Source: Rhodovibrionaceae bacterium (GTDB lineage Bacteria > Pseudomonadota > Alphaproteobacteria > Kiloniellales > DSM-21159). Taken from it: 64,000 nt of DNA. A program made the translations under genes and the position numbers. Below are positions 36,933 through 45,925 of this stretch, piece after piece (the stretch's first letter is position 1; each line of letters begins with the position of its first letter). The notes beneath the pieces were generated by a model, which saw nothing but the letters and a program-made list of their open reading frames with translations, had not been told where the DNA came from and did no database searches. Location: assembly GCA_028279885.1 (NCBI GenBank), contig JANQMX010000067.1:1-64000 (forward strand). The letters are read 5' to 3'.

Positions 36933-37271
36933 TTAACGCGTCTCCGAACGAACAAGACGCTCAATCATCCGCGGCAGGTCGCGCCGCTCGTGAACGAAAT
37001 CGATCACCACAATCCCAGCCTTGTCCTTCTTGAACAGGATGAAGTGTCCGCCTTCGCGGGCATAGAGGAGACCCTTGGCTTCGGCGTGGTCTTTGAGCAG
37101 CAGATCGCAGGGCCTGCCATGAGGCGGCAGCCCATCGGCCAGCGCTCGGCAGCGTTTGATAACGGCGTCGCGGTAGTCCGCTGCCTGTTGCTCGCCGAAA
37201 CGCTCGATCGTCCAGCCAAAGATCGAGGTGAGGGAGTCGACGGCGCGTGGGGTGAGCCGGAAGCGGCTCAC
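36933..37271 (-). CDS. parE: ParE-family toxin
   Basis: The 112-residue product has the RelE/ParE fold: FRLTPRAVDSLTSIFGWTIERFGEQQA, then RCRALADGLPPHG and a C-terminal HFILFKKDKAGIVVIDFVHERRDL beta part (given here in pieces). ParE toxins poison DNA gyrase or act on related targets. The GTG start overlaps the parD stop (GTGA), the normal antitoxin-first arrangement. Confidence 0.92.
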   Translation of the reverse strand: MSRFRLTPRAVDSLTSIFGWTIERFGEQQAADYRDAVIKRCRALADGLPPHGRPCDLLLKDHAEAKGLLYAREGGHFILFKKDKAGIVVIDFVHERRDLPRMIERLVRSETR

Positions 37272-37525
37272 TTGTGGCTCTTGGCCAAGGCCTTTGCGAA
37301 GGTCTGCTCGATCGCCGCTTTGCCGTCGAGGGTCTCGCCTTGCGCCGCTTGCGCCAGCCCTTCCCGAAGCCCCGCGCGGACCTCCTGCAAAGTCGCCTCA
37401 TGGTCCTCCAACAGCCGCAAGCCTGCCCGGATCACCTCGCTGGCGTTCTGATAGCGGCCGCTGTCCACCAGCTCGCGGACGAGGTCTGCCTGCGGCTCGG
37501 AGAGAACGACGTTGCGGGTCGGCAT
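37268..37525 (-). CDS. parD: ParD-family antitoxin
   Basis: The 85-residue product begins with a ribbon-helix-helix (TRNVVLSEPQADLVRELVDS, YQNASEVIRAGLRLLE) and ends in a toxin-binding tail. It neutralises ParE and should repress its own promoter through the palindrome at 37557-37573. A broken second copy lies at 36315-36460. Confidence 0.93.
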   Translation of the reverse strand: MPTRNVVLSEPQADLVRELVDSGRYQNASEVIRAGLRLLEDHEATLQEVRAGLREGLAQAAQGETLDGKAAIEQTFAKALAKSHK

Positions 37526-37556
37526 GAGTTAGCGTCCTGTGTGGGCAGCATAGAGG

Positions 37557-37573
37557 ATGGCAATATATGCCAT
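37557..37573. promoter_or_regulatory. Candidate ParD operator
   Basis: ATGGCA-ATATA-TGCCAT is a perfect inverted repeat 32 bases upstream of the parD start, with an AT-rich centre that could overlap the -10 element. Its position and symmetry fit autorepression by ParD. Confidence 0.55.
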
Positions 37574-37805
37574 GCCTCGGTTTCGGTCAAAGCCGGCCTG
37601 CCTGTACTCCAGCCCGCATTTGAGCGAGATCAGCGCTTCGCGCTTATAAGTCGGCAAGAGTGCCGCGGCCGGTCCGGCGTTCGATTGTTTGCACTAAAGT
37701 CGTTGCTAGCATCGCGTGCGATTTCGGCTATCTGCTTGGCGCAGATGCCACGAGCGAGAGGGGTCGAGGGCTTGGCGATAGAGGTCTTTGCGGGGCGGGT
37801 GGGTC

Positions 37806-39521
37806 ATGGAGTTTCTTGACCGCTTGTTCGATACGGTGCCGCTCTTGGCGCTCTTCGTCACCATTTCGCTCGGCTATGTCCTCGGCAAGCTGACCATCGG
37901 GCACTTCGTGCTGGGCGGCGTTGCCGGCACGCTGCTGGTCGGCGTGGGCATCGGCCAGTTCGGCATCGATATCGACCCCAGCATCAAGGGCATCTTCTTC
38001 GCCTTGTTCATCTATGCCGTCGGCTATCAGGGCGGGCCGCAGTTCTTTCGGGCGCTGAACCTTCGGTCGCTCAACGAGCTGGCCTCGGCCTTCGTCATGT
38101 GCGTCGTCGGCCTGCTCTGCGTCCTGGCGGCCGCCTGGATCTTCGGGTTGGACCGCGGCACGGCCGCGGGCCTGGCGGCTGGCGGCCTGACCCAATCGGC
38201 GATCATCGGCACGGCCGGTGAGGCGATCGACCGTCTCAACCTTTCGGCGGCCGAGATCAAGGTCATGCAGACCAACGTCGCCGTCGGCTACGCCGTCTGC
38301 TACATCTTTGGCCAGTTGGGCCCGATCATCCTGGCCACCTGGTTCATACCCATGGTGATGGGCTGGGACATCCGCGAGGAAGCCCGCAAGCTGGCCACGC
38401 AAATGTCCGGCGGCCGCGAAGAAATCGCGCCGGGCGAGTTCGAAGCGCTGCTTCCGGTGGTGACCCGGGTCTACGAAATCTCGGCCGATGGCGGAGCCGC
38501 CGGCAAGACCGTCCGGGCCAACAATGACGCGCTGAAAGACACGAAGATCGAAGCGATCTTTCGCCGGAAAGAGCGCATGGAGGCCAAGGACGACACGGTC
38601 CTTCAGGCCAAGGATATGGTGGCGGTCACCGGCAAGATCGGCGGCATGGTGGAGGCGTCCCAGCATTTCGGCCGCGAAGTGTCGCCGCCCTGGGCGTTCG
38701 ATCTCGTCGAGGAGGCGCGCGATTTCATCCTGACCAACCCGGCGATGGCCGGCAAGACGATCGCCGAGCTGCACACCGAGTTCGGCAGCGGCAGCCGCTT
38801 TGGGGCCTATCTGACCGGCATTAAGCGCCTGGGCCGGAAGATGCCCATTCTGCACGACGTGACGCTGCACAAGGGCGACGAGCTCCAGTTCATCGGTACG
38901 CCGAAGGATCTGGACCGCGTGCAGCAGTTCATTGGCGACAAGATCAGCGCGGCGGCCGTCACCGACTACGTCTTCTTCGGCCTCGGCATGGGTATCGGCA
39001 TGCTGCTCGGCATGATCGAGTTCCATGTTGCCGGCATCCCGGTCGGTATCGGCAGCGGCGGCGGCTGCCTGCTGTCCGGCCTGTTCTTCGGCTGGCTGCG
39101 CAGCACCCATCCGCGCTTCGGCGCTTTGCCGAGTGGGGCGTCGAACTTCCTGAGCAATTTCGGCCTTGCCGTTTTCGTCGCCGTGGTCGGCATCTCGGCC
39201 GGGCCCCAAGCCTTGACCACCCTACAGGAAAGCGGCGCGCAACTCTTCCTGCTCGGGGTCGCGGTCACCATGATCCCGTCGATCGTCGTCTTCTATTTCT
39301 CCTACTACGTGCTGCGCATCCGCAATCCGATCGAGGCCTTGGCCTGCATGATCGGCGGCCGCAGCGCCAACCCGGCTTTCGTGGCGCTGCTGAACAAGGC
39401 CGGCAATGCCACACCGGTGGTGGCCTTCACCGTGACCTACGCGGTGGCCAACGTCTTCCTGACCATCTGGGGGCCGATCGTCGTCGGCGTCATCGACGTC
39501 AATCCGACAGTGAGTCCCTAA
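37806..39521 (+). CDS. Aspartate:alanine antiporter family transporter (AspT/YidE)
   Basis: The 571-residue product is an AAE-family carrier: hydrophobic N- and C-terminal halves around a central soluble region (about residues 200-380) with TrkA-C-like segments (ARDFILTNPAMAGKTIAELH, LHKGDELQFIGTPKDL). The duplicated motif FFALFIYAVGYQGGPQFFRAL and AVFVAVVGISAGPQAL are typical. The next gene encodes an aspartate decarboxylase, which strongly suggests exchange of aspartate for alanine. The ATG at 37806 follows GGGTGGG. Confidence 0.9.
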   Translation: MEFLDRLFDTVPLLALFVTISLGYVLGKLTIGHFVLGGVAGTLLVGVGIGQFGIDIDPSIKGIFFALFIYAVGYQGGPQFFRALNLRSLNELASAFVMCVVGLLCVLAAAWIFGLDRGTAAGLAAGGLTQSAIIGTAGEAIDRLNLSAAEIKVMQTNVAVGYAVCYIFGQLGPIILATWFIPMVMGWDIREEARKLATQMSGGREEIAPGEFEALLPVVTRVYEISADGGAAGKTVRANNDALKDTKIEAIFRRKERMEAKDDTVLQAKDMVAVTGKIGGMVEASQHFGREVSPPWAFDLVEEARDFILTNPAMAGKTIAELHTEFGSGSRFGAYLTGIKRLGRKMPILHDVTLHKGDELQFIGTPKDLDRVQQFIGDKISAAAVTDYVFFGLGMGIGMLLGMIEFHVAGIPVGIGSGGGCLLSGLFFGWLRSTHPRFGALPSGASNFLSNFGLAVFVAVVGISAGPQALTTLQESGAQLFLLGVAVTMIPSIVVFYFSYYVLRIRNPIEALACMIGGRSANPAFVALLNKAGNATPVVAFTVTYAVANVFLTIWGPIVVGVIDVNPTVSP

Positions 39522-39545
39522 AGCGGCAGCGCCAAGGAGTGTGCC

Positions 39546-41135
39546 ATGCCAGATGACTTCAGCGCCTTTGCCGGGCTCAGCCCCTTCGAGCTGAAGGACA
39601 AGCTGATCGACATCGCAAAGTCGGATTCCGACCGGATGATGCTGAACGCCGGGCGCGGCAATCCCAATTTCCTGGCGACCGTGCCGCGCCGCGCCTTCCT
39701 GCGCCTGGGCGACTTCGCGCTGGAGGAGGCGGAGCGCTCCTACGCCTTCCTCAACAGCGGCTTCGGCGGCCTGCCCGAAGCCGAGGGCATCGATCTTCGC
39801 TTCGAGATCTTCGCGCATCGGCACGAGGATACGGTGGGCACGGGCTTCCTGCGTCGCTCGCTCGCCTTCGCCAAAGACCAGCTTGGCATCGCGCCGAAAG
39901 CTCTGCTGCACGAGATGGTCACCGCCTTTCTCGGCTGCGTCTACCCCGTGCCACCGCGCATGCTGAGGCAGACCGAAACCGTCGTGAAGGCCTACCTGGC
40001 GCAGGAGATGTACGGTCGCCATGCCCGTGGCGGACGCTTTTCGCTCTTCGCCACCGAAGGCGGTACGGCGGCGATGACCTATATCTTCCAAACCTTGAAG
40101 GCCAACGGCCTGATCGCGCCGGGCGACAAGGTGGCCCTGGGCACGCCGATCTTCTCGCCTTATCTGGAAATCCCGCCGCTGCCGGACTACCAGCTCGAGG
40201 TGGTCGACATCCGTATGGATGAGGAGGCCGACTGGCAGTTCCCCGAGACTGAGCTGGCCAAGCTGGAAGATCCGGCGATCAAGATCTTTTGCATCGTCAA
40301 TCCGAGCAATCCGCCTTCGGTCAAGCTGTCCGACGAGACGCTGCAGCGCATCGCCGCTCTGGTCGAGAGCAAGCGGCCCGATCTTTTCATCTTCACCGAT
40401 GATGTCTACGGCACCTTTGCCGACGATTTCGTCTCGCTCTTCGCGAGCTGCCCGCGCAACACGCTCTGCGTCTATTCCTTCTCCAAGTACTTCGGCGCCA
40501 CCGGCTGGCGCCTGGGTGTGATTGGCCTGCACGAGGACAATGCCTTCGATGAGGCCCTGCGCACTCTGCCGGACCAAACAAAAGACAAGCTGGCGCAGCG
40601 CTATTCGTCGCTGACCAACGCGCCGCAAGATCTGCGCTTCATCGACCGTCTGGTCGCCGACAGCCGCGCCGTCGCCTTGAACCACACCGCGGGTCTCTCG
40701 ACACCGCAGCAGCTGCAGATGCTGCTGCTGGCCTTGCACGGGCTGATGGACTTCGACAGCCAGTACAAGAATGCCGCCAAGCACCTCATTCGGCACCGCT
40801 ACGAGACCCTCTGCCTCTATGTCGGGATTCCGCCGGTCATCGGCCCCAACGAGGTCGACTACTACTATCTGATCGATCTGCAGAAGCTGGGCGGCCAACT
40901 GCATGGCGGGGCCTTCGCCTCCTGGCTGGACGAGGGCAATCGCGGCACCGAGTTTCTCTTCCGCCTGGCGAAGGAGACGGGCGTCGTCCTGCTGCCCGGC
41001 AAGGGATTCGAGGTGGTCGACGCCTCGGTCCGCGTCTCCCTGGCCAACCTGACCCAGGCGGAGTACCAGGCGATCGGCGAATGCACCCGGCGCGTGCTGG
41101 ATGAGCTCTTCGCGGCGTTCAAGTCGTCGACCTAG
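39546..41135 (+). CDS. asdA: Bifunctional aspartate aminotransferase / aspartate 4-decarboxylase
   Basis: The 529-residue PLP enzyme is of the AspD type, which releases CO2 from the beta-carboxylate of aspartate to give alanine. It has LNAGRGNPNFLATVPRRAF near the N-terminus, IFCIVNPSNPPSVKLSDETL, and the PLP-lysine region YSFSKYFGATGWRLG. Length is normal for the family. Placed 24 bases after the antiporter gene, it would complete an aspartate-in/alanine-out cycle that consumes a cytoplasmic proton. Confidence 0.93.
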   Translation: MPDDFSAFAGLSPFELKDKLIDIAKSDSDRMMLNAGRGNPNFLATVPRRAFLRLGDFALEEAERSYAFLNSGFGGLPEAEGIDLRFEIFAHRHEDTVGTGFLRRSLAFAKDQLGIAPKALLHEMVTAFLGCVYPVPPRMLRQTETVVKAYLAQEMYGRHARGGRFSLFATEGGTAAMTYIFQTLKANGLIAPGDKVALGTPIFSPYLEIPPLPDYQLEVVDIRMDEEADWQFPETELAKLEDPAIKIFCIVNPSNPPSVKLSDETLQRIAALVESKRPDLFIFTDDVYGTFADDFVSLFASCPRNTLCVYSFSKYFGATGWRLGVIGLHEDNAFDEALRTLPDQTKDKLAQRYSSLTNAPQDLRFIDRLVADSRAVALNHTAGLSTPQQLQMLLLALHGLMDFDSQYKNAAKHLIRHRYETLCLYVGIPPVIGPNEVDYYYLIDLQKLGGQLHGGAFASWLDEGNRGTEFLFRLAKETGVVLLPGKGFEVVDASVRVSLANLTQAEYQAIGECTRRVLDELFAAFKSST

Positions 41136-41292
41136 GCCGCTTTGCCGACGCCCCCACGTAAGATTTAGAAGTACAGCGCAATTCCGGAGAGAAAGCTGGC
41201 TGCGGCGGACCTATATGGTCGGCGAGGCGTGGCGGCTGATCTCTGCTTGCCGCCACGCCGAAGCAACACTCTCGAGCGAGGACGACACACGC

Positions 41293-42495
41293 ATGCCCGC
41301 CCAAATGTCTGCCCCAACGCCCGCCAGGCCCCTGCTTTCGATGACCTTTGCCGCAGCACTGGCCCTCGGCACCTGGACGACCGCCAGCAAGGCGACCGCC
41401 GAGCCTTTCATCTCCGAGCGCGACCTAACACCCGACAGCGGCTACCAGGTCACCACTCTGGTCGAGGACCTGGAGAACCCCTGGGGCATGGCTTGGCTGC
41501 CCGACGGCGATATCCTGATCACCGAGCGAGACGGGCGCTTGCGTATCGTGCGGGATGGCGTGCTGTTGCCGGAGCCGGTCGGCGGCGTACCTGCGGTCTA
41601 TGCCGATAGTCAGGGCGGCTTGCTCGATGTCGCCATCCACCCGCAGTTCAGCGAGAACGGCCTGGTCTACCTGACCTATTCGGCCGGCGAGCGCAGCGCC
41701 AATCGCACCACGGTGGCGCGCGGCATCCTGCAAGGCAGCAGCCTGATCGATGTCCAGGTTATCTTCCAGGTGGCCGACGACAAGCGTGGCGGCGCCCATT
41801 TCGGCTCCCGCCTGCTGTGGCTGCCCGATGGTACCCTGCTGGTCAGCATCGGTGACGGCGGCAATCCGCCTGTCTCTTTCGACGGGGACGACATTCGCCT
41901 GCAGGCCCAGAACCTCGGCACCCACTTCGGCAAGCTGCTGCGCCTCAATGACGACGGCACAGTCCCCGAGGACAACCCCTTCGTCGGCCAGGACGGCGCT
42001 CGGCCGGAGATCTGGAGCTATGGCCACCGGAACATCCAAGGCCTGGCACGAGATCCGGAGACGGGTGCGATCTGGGTCAACGAGCATGGCGCCCGGCGCG
42101 GTGACGAGCTGAACCGGGTCGAGGCGAGCCTGAACTACGGCTGGCCGGCGGCGACCCACAGCCGCAACTACGGCCTCGGCACCGAGATCTCGCCGCACAC
42201 CAGTCTGCCGGGCATGGTCGACCCGACGTTGCTCTGGATGCGGACAACCGCGCCCTCCGGCCTCGCGGTTTATCGCGGCGATGTTTTCGCCGACTGGAAC
42301 GGTAATCTGCTGAGCGGCGGGTTGGCGAGTGAGGACATCCGACGCATCGAGCTCAACGACGACGGGACGGTTGCCAGCGAGTATGTGATCGAGATTGACG
42401 AGCGGGTGCGCGATGTGCGCGTCGGCCCGGATGGCCACGTCTATGTCCTGACCGACGAGTCGGACGGCCGGCTGCTCCGGCTCGACCCGCAATAG
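41293..42495 (+). CDS. PQQ-dependent sugar dehydrogenase family protein (YliI/GSDH-like)
   Basis: The 400-residue product has a signal peptide (about residues 10-35) and a six-bladed propeller of the soluble glucose dehydrogenase family: NPWGMAWLPDGDILITERDG, HPQFSENGLVYLTY, YGHRNIQGLARDPETG, NEHGARRGDELN and NYGWPAATHS. It is probably a periplasmic aldose-type dehydrogenase, with PQQ as likely cofactor. The ATG at 41293 gives the signal peptide; earlier in-frame codons are Arg-rich. Confidence 0.9.
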   Translation: MPAQMSAPTPARPLLSMTFAAALALGTWTTASKATAEPFISERDLTPDSGYQVTTLVEDLENPWGMAWLPDGDILITERDGRLRIVRDGVLLPEPVGGVPAVYADSQGGLLDVAIHPQFSENGLVYLTYSAGERSANRTTVARGILQGSSLIDVQVIFQVADDKRGGAHFGSRLLWLPDGTLLVSIGDGGNPPVSFDGDDIRLQAQNLGTHFGKLLRLNDDGTVPEDNPFVGQDGARPEIWSYGHRNIQGLARDPETGAIWVNEHGARRGDELNRVEASLNYGWPAATHSRNYGLGTEISPHTSLPGMVDPTLLWMRTTAPSGLAVYRGDVFADWNGNLLSGGLASEDIRRIELNDDGTVASEYVIEIDERVRDVRVGPDGHVYVLTDESDGRLLRLDPQ

Positions 42496-42520
42496 GGGGC
42501 ACCCGCGCTATGGATAGCGG

Positions 42521-43231
42521 TTACGCGATGCTATAGCCGCCGTCGACCGGGAGGACCACGCCGTTGATGTAGCTAGCGGCGGGCGATACGAGAAAGCCGA
42601 CCGCCGAGGCAACCTCGACCGGCTCGCCCCAGCGGTTGGCGGGAATGCGGCCGAGGATGGGACCGGCCCGTTCCGGCGTGGTCATGGCGTTGACCGACAG
42701 GCGAGTCCGGATCCATCCGGGTGCGACGGCGTTCACTCGAACGCCGTCGCTGCCCCAAGCGACGGCCAAGGAGCGGGTCAGAGACTCGACGGCCCCCTTG
42801 CTCGCCGAATAGGCGGGATTGCGCCCCGAACCGAAGATCGACCACATGGAGGCAAAGTTGACGATAGCGCCGCGCCGGGCCTTGAGCGCGCGCTCGAAGG
42901 CAAAGCTCATGAGCTGGGTCCCGCGCAGGTTGACCTCCATCACCTTTTGGAAGCCGTCGTTCCCGAACTCCTTACCTTCGTGCAGGATGATGCCGGCGGC
43001 ATTGATCAGCGCTTCGACCCCCTCGAAGTCCGCCGCAAGCGCAGAGATCGCCGTCTCCTCGGTGACGTCAAAGCGGGTGAAGCTATAGCCGGGATGCGCG
43101 ATCTCCTCTTCGACATCCATGCCGAGGGCGCGGACCTGGAAGCCGTCTGCCAAGAGCTGCCGGGCGGTGGCTTGGCCCAGTCCGGTTCCGCCGCCGGTGA
43201 TGATGGCGATCGGTTTGGCTTTGTCTGTCAT
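42521..43231 (-). CDS. SDR-family oxidoreductase (split-transketolase operon)
   Basis: The 236-residue product has the cofactor motif ITGGGTGLGQ, ALINAAGIILHEGKE, catalytic Ser (NFASMWSIFG) and YSASKGAVESLTRSLA, and ends SYINGVVLPVDGGYSI. It probably oxidises or reduces a sugar or keto acid intermediate. The ATG at 43231 was preferred to a TTG eight codons upstream. It is the last gene of the leftward eight-gene operon. Confidence 0.92.
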   Translation of the reverse strand: MTDKAKPIAIITGGGTGLGQATARQLLADGFQVRALGMDVEEEIAHPGYSFTRFDVTEETAISALAADFEGVEALINAAGIILHEGKEFGNDGFQKVMEVNLRGTQLMSFAFERALKARRGAIVNFASMWSIFGSGRNPAYSASKGAVESLTRSLAVAWGSDGVRVNAVAPGWIRTRLSVNAMTTPERAGPILGRIPANRWGEPVEVASAVGFLVSPAASYINGVVLPVDGGYSIA

Positions 43232-43277
43232 CTCTTTCGTTTCCTTTGTGCCCAAGGCCGCGCGCCATGCTCCGCCG

Positions 43278-44396
43278 TCATTGAACCGCCAGCGCTTCCG
43301 CCCGGCGGACCGCCGCCTCGATGGCCGGGCGGTCCAGCGGCGAAGCGAAGTTCTTCAGATGCGGCGCCGTCAGGGTCCAATCGACGATCAGTGCGATGTC
43401 TTCCTCACCGGGGTCGGGCATGCCGAGTGCAGCGAGGCAGGTGGGAAGCTCGATGCGGCGATAGAAGTGAATCAGGTCGTCGATCTCGTCGTCGCTACGG
43501 CCCTCGGCGGCCAGGTGGACCAGCAGTCCCCAGGCGACCTGATCGCCATGGGCAGCGTCCTTGGTGCCGCGCGCCCGCATCAGGCCGCGCGTCAGGGCAT
43601 GGGCCAGCGACAGGCCGCCATTCTCGAAGCCCAGCCCGCTCATCAGGATAGCAGCCTCGACCACCGCTTCGAGATCGTCGGTGACCTCGTTGCGGGCACA
43701 GGCGGCAAGCCCAGCCTCGGCGTGGGCGCGCAAGATCTGGTAGCAGGCCTCGGCGATGGCGCCGGCGGTGTGCAGGGGCCGCGTATCGAAGGGCGTGACG
43801 CCGCTGCCGGCGCGGCAGCCCTCGGCTTCAAATTTTTTGGCCAAGGCGTCGCCAATCCCGGCGCGCAGGAAGGCGACGGGCGCCGCCGCGATCAGCGCGG
43901 TATCCACCAGCACGACCTCCGGGTTTCGCGCCATGCGGTCGACCGCCACCATGGCATGGCTGTCGTCGTAGATGGCGACGGCGGCGCTGGTCGGGCTGTC
44001 GTTGGAGGCGATGGTCGGCACCGTGAACATGGGGACCTCGAGCCGCATGGCGACTCCTTTCGCTGCATCAAGCGACTTGCCGCCACCGACACCGATCACA
44101 AGGCCGCTTTCCCTTTCCTCGCCCAGCGCGGTCAACTCGGCGATGGCTTCGCGGGTGATCTCGCCTTTCAAGGTACCGAAGGCTGGAGTTAGACCGGCCT
44201 TGGCCAGGTTCATCACCAACCGGTTGCCCAGCAGGCTCAGCACCTGGGCGTCGCCGATGACCAGGGGCGCGGCTCCGTGGGCGGCGGCCAGCGTGCCCAG
44301 GGCATCGAGCGCGCCCGGGCCCTGAAGGTAGCGTCCGGGTGCGCCGAACACACGAACGCCGGCGGGGAGCGTCAACGGACGAAAGCCTCTGCGCAC
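43278..44396 (-). CDS. Glycerol dehydrogenase-like iron-containing alcohol dehydrogenase
   Basis: The 372-residue product resembles GldA: FGAPGRYLQGPGALDALG, the nucleotide-binding VIGVGGGKSLDAAKGVA, TVPTIASNDSPTSAAVAIY, and metal ligands in GIGDALAKKFEAEG and the later HALTRGLMRA and AAHGDQVAWG His sites. It should interconvert a vicinal diol or polyol and a hydroxyketone with NAD. The start may be the GTG at 44396 or a TTG at 44375 that overlaps the cupin stop (TTGA) and has AGAGG upstream. Confidence 0.9.
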   Translation of the reverse strand: MRRGFRPLTLPAGVRVFGAPGRYLQGPGALDALGTLAAAHGAAPLVIGDAQVLSLLGNRLVMNLAKAGLTPAFGTLKGEITREAIAELTALGEERESGLVIGVGGGKSLDAAKGVAMRLEVPMFTVPTIASNDSPTSAAVAIYDDSHAMVAVDRMARNPEVVLVDTALIAAAPVAFLRAGIGDALAKKFEAEGCRAGSGVTPFDTRPLHTAGAIAEACYQILRAHAEAGLAACARNEVTDDLEAVVEAAILMSGLGFENGGLSLAHALTRGLMRARGTKDAAHGDQVAWGLLVHLAAEGRSDDEIDDLIHFYRRIELPTCLAALGMPDPGEEDIALIVDWTLTAPHLKNFASPLDRPAIEAAVRRAEALAVQ

Positions 44397-44920
44397 TCGG
44401 GACCGAGCCCGAGGCGCACATAGTGGCTGCGCGTGGCGTCGAGCTTGGTGAAGACGTCCTCGTAGCCGAGCGCCTGTCCCTCGACATCGACGTAGACGTA
44501 GCCGCCGGTGACGTGGAAGAGGGTGATCATCTCCTCGACGTCCTCGGGAACCACCAGGGTGTGGGTCTCGCCCGCCGGCTCGAAGGCATAGCTCATGGGA
44601 GTCGCCTCCCAGTCATGCTCGAGATAGCGCCAGCGCCCCCGCAAGGTGAAGGCATGCACTGGGCCGTTATGGCGGTGGCGCGACAGCACGCCGGCTTTTC
44701 GAACGCGCAGCAGGTTCACGTAATAGCCCTGGCTGACGCAGAGGATCAGCGGCTTGAACCAGACACCCTCGGCCTGCGGCACCCAGGACTGCTCATCGCC
44801 ATCGAGATCGAGCGCCCCGGGCACGATAAGGTCGGAGAGCATGCCGAAGGGTTGCGGTTTGCCATAGGGCACCTTGCTCGCATCGATGCCCGCGTTGCTT
44901 TGGGTGGCCGTCATCGCCAT
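44372..44920 (-). CDS. Cupin protein, 2,4'-dihydroxyacetophenone dioxygenase-like
   Basis: The 182-residue product is a single-domain cupin with metal-binding His residues in SRHRHNGPVHAFTLRGRW and a second motif FEPAGETHTLVVPED. It resembles 2,4'-dihydroxyacetophenone dioxygenases, which split the C-C bond of an alpha-hydroxyketone. That chemistry would suit an operon that makes hydroxyketones, but substrate and activity are unproven. It lies between the transketolase C-subunit and the GldA-like gene. Confidence 0.82.
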   Translation of the reverse strand: MAMTATQSNAGIDASKVPYGKPQPFGMLSDLIVPGALDLDGDEQSWVPQAEGVWFKPLILCVSQGYYVNLLRVRKAGVLSRHRHNGPVHAFTLRGRWRYLEHDWEATPMSYAFEPAGETHTLVVPEDVEEMITLFHVTGGYVYVDVEGQALGYEDVFTKLDATRSHYVRLGLGPECAEAFVR

Positions 44921-44932
44921 CTCCTCTTCGAT

Positions 44933-45925
44933 CTATCTGTCTTCGAGAATCGCCCGTTCGAAACGCGGCTGGTCCACCTGGTACTTCCGCTCGAGGTAGT
45001 CTTGCGAGCCACATTCGAAGAAGCCGTCATCCAAGCCGATCTTAATCAGGGGCATCTGGATACCCGCCTCGTAAAGCGTCTCGACCACCAGCGAGGCGAG
45101 CCCGCCCGTGGTCTTGTGGTTCTCGGCGACGATCAAGCGCTCGTGACGCCGGGCGAAATCGAGCACGCCGGCTGCATCGAACGGCTTTATGGTACTAACG
45201 TGGAGCACGCCGACGTCGTGGCCCTTTGCCTCGACCGCCTTCGCTGCATCGAGCGCGCGCGCGCTCATATAGCCCGTCGCGACGATGCCGATCTTACCGC
45301 TGCCGGCACGTAGCTGTTTCGCCTTGCCGACCTCGAAGCGGTAGTCCGGCCCCAGCTCCACCGGCACCTTGCCGCGCAGGTTGCGCACATAGACGGTGCC
45401 GGGAATGTCGGCGACGGCCCGGACCACCTGCTTGAGTTCCGTCGCATCGCAGGGATCGATGATCGTCAGATCGGCGATGCCGCGCATCATGTTGAGATCC
45501 TCGGTCGCCTGATGGGTCGCACCATAGCCGTTCACCAGGCCCGGCATGCCGGCGAAGATCTTCACGTTCGCCTTGGAGTGGGCGCAGGCGATGGCCACGA
45601 AGTCGTAGGCGCGGCGGGTGATGAACACCGAATAGGTCGTGCAGTAGGCGATCTTGCCGACCTTAGAAAGGCCGGCTGCGATCATGATCAGGCTCTGCTC
45701 GGCCATGCCGACGTTGAAGAAGCGGTCGGGATGGGCATCCCGGAACGGCAGGATGTCGCTGTAGCGCCCCATGTCGGCGGTCAGGCCGACGATTTCGGGC
45801 CGCTCGCGCGCTAAAGCCGCCAAGGTGATGCCGAAGGGGGCGAGCTCGGTGGTCTTGCCTTCGACCTCGACGATCTCCCCCATGCCGCGCGTGCGGTTGC
45901 CGATGCTGCCATCCTGCTCAAGCAT
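44933..45925 (-). CDS. Transketolase-like C-terminal subunit
   Basis: The 330-residue product matches the pyrimidine-binding and C-terminal domains of transketolase: NVGMAEQSLIMIAAGLSKVG, YSVFITRRAYDFVAIACAHS, GYGATHQATEDLNMMRGIAD and a final KVEVVHVSTIKPFD-like part (VGVLHVSTIKPFDAAGVL). It must pair with the N-terminal TPP subunit encoded just upstream (overlap of eight bases). Such split transketolases act in special sugar pathways; no sugar kinase is nearby. Confidence 0.92.
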   Translation of the reverse strand: MLEQDGSIGNRTRGMGEIVEVEGKTTELAPFGITLAALARERPEIVGLTADMGRYSDILPFRDAHPDRFFNVGMAEQSLIMIAAGLSKVGKIAYCTTYSVFITRRAYDFVAIACAHSKANVKIFAGMPGLVNGYGATHQATEDLNMMRGIADLTIIDPCDATELKQVVRAVADIPGTVYVRNLRGKVPVELGPDYRFEVGKAKQLRAGSGKIGIVATGYMSARALDAAKAVEAKGHDVGVLHVSTIKPFDAAGVLDFARRHERLIVAENHKTTGGLASLVVETLYEAGIQMPLIKIGLDDGFFECGSQDYLERKYQVDQPRFERAILEDR

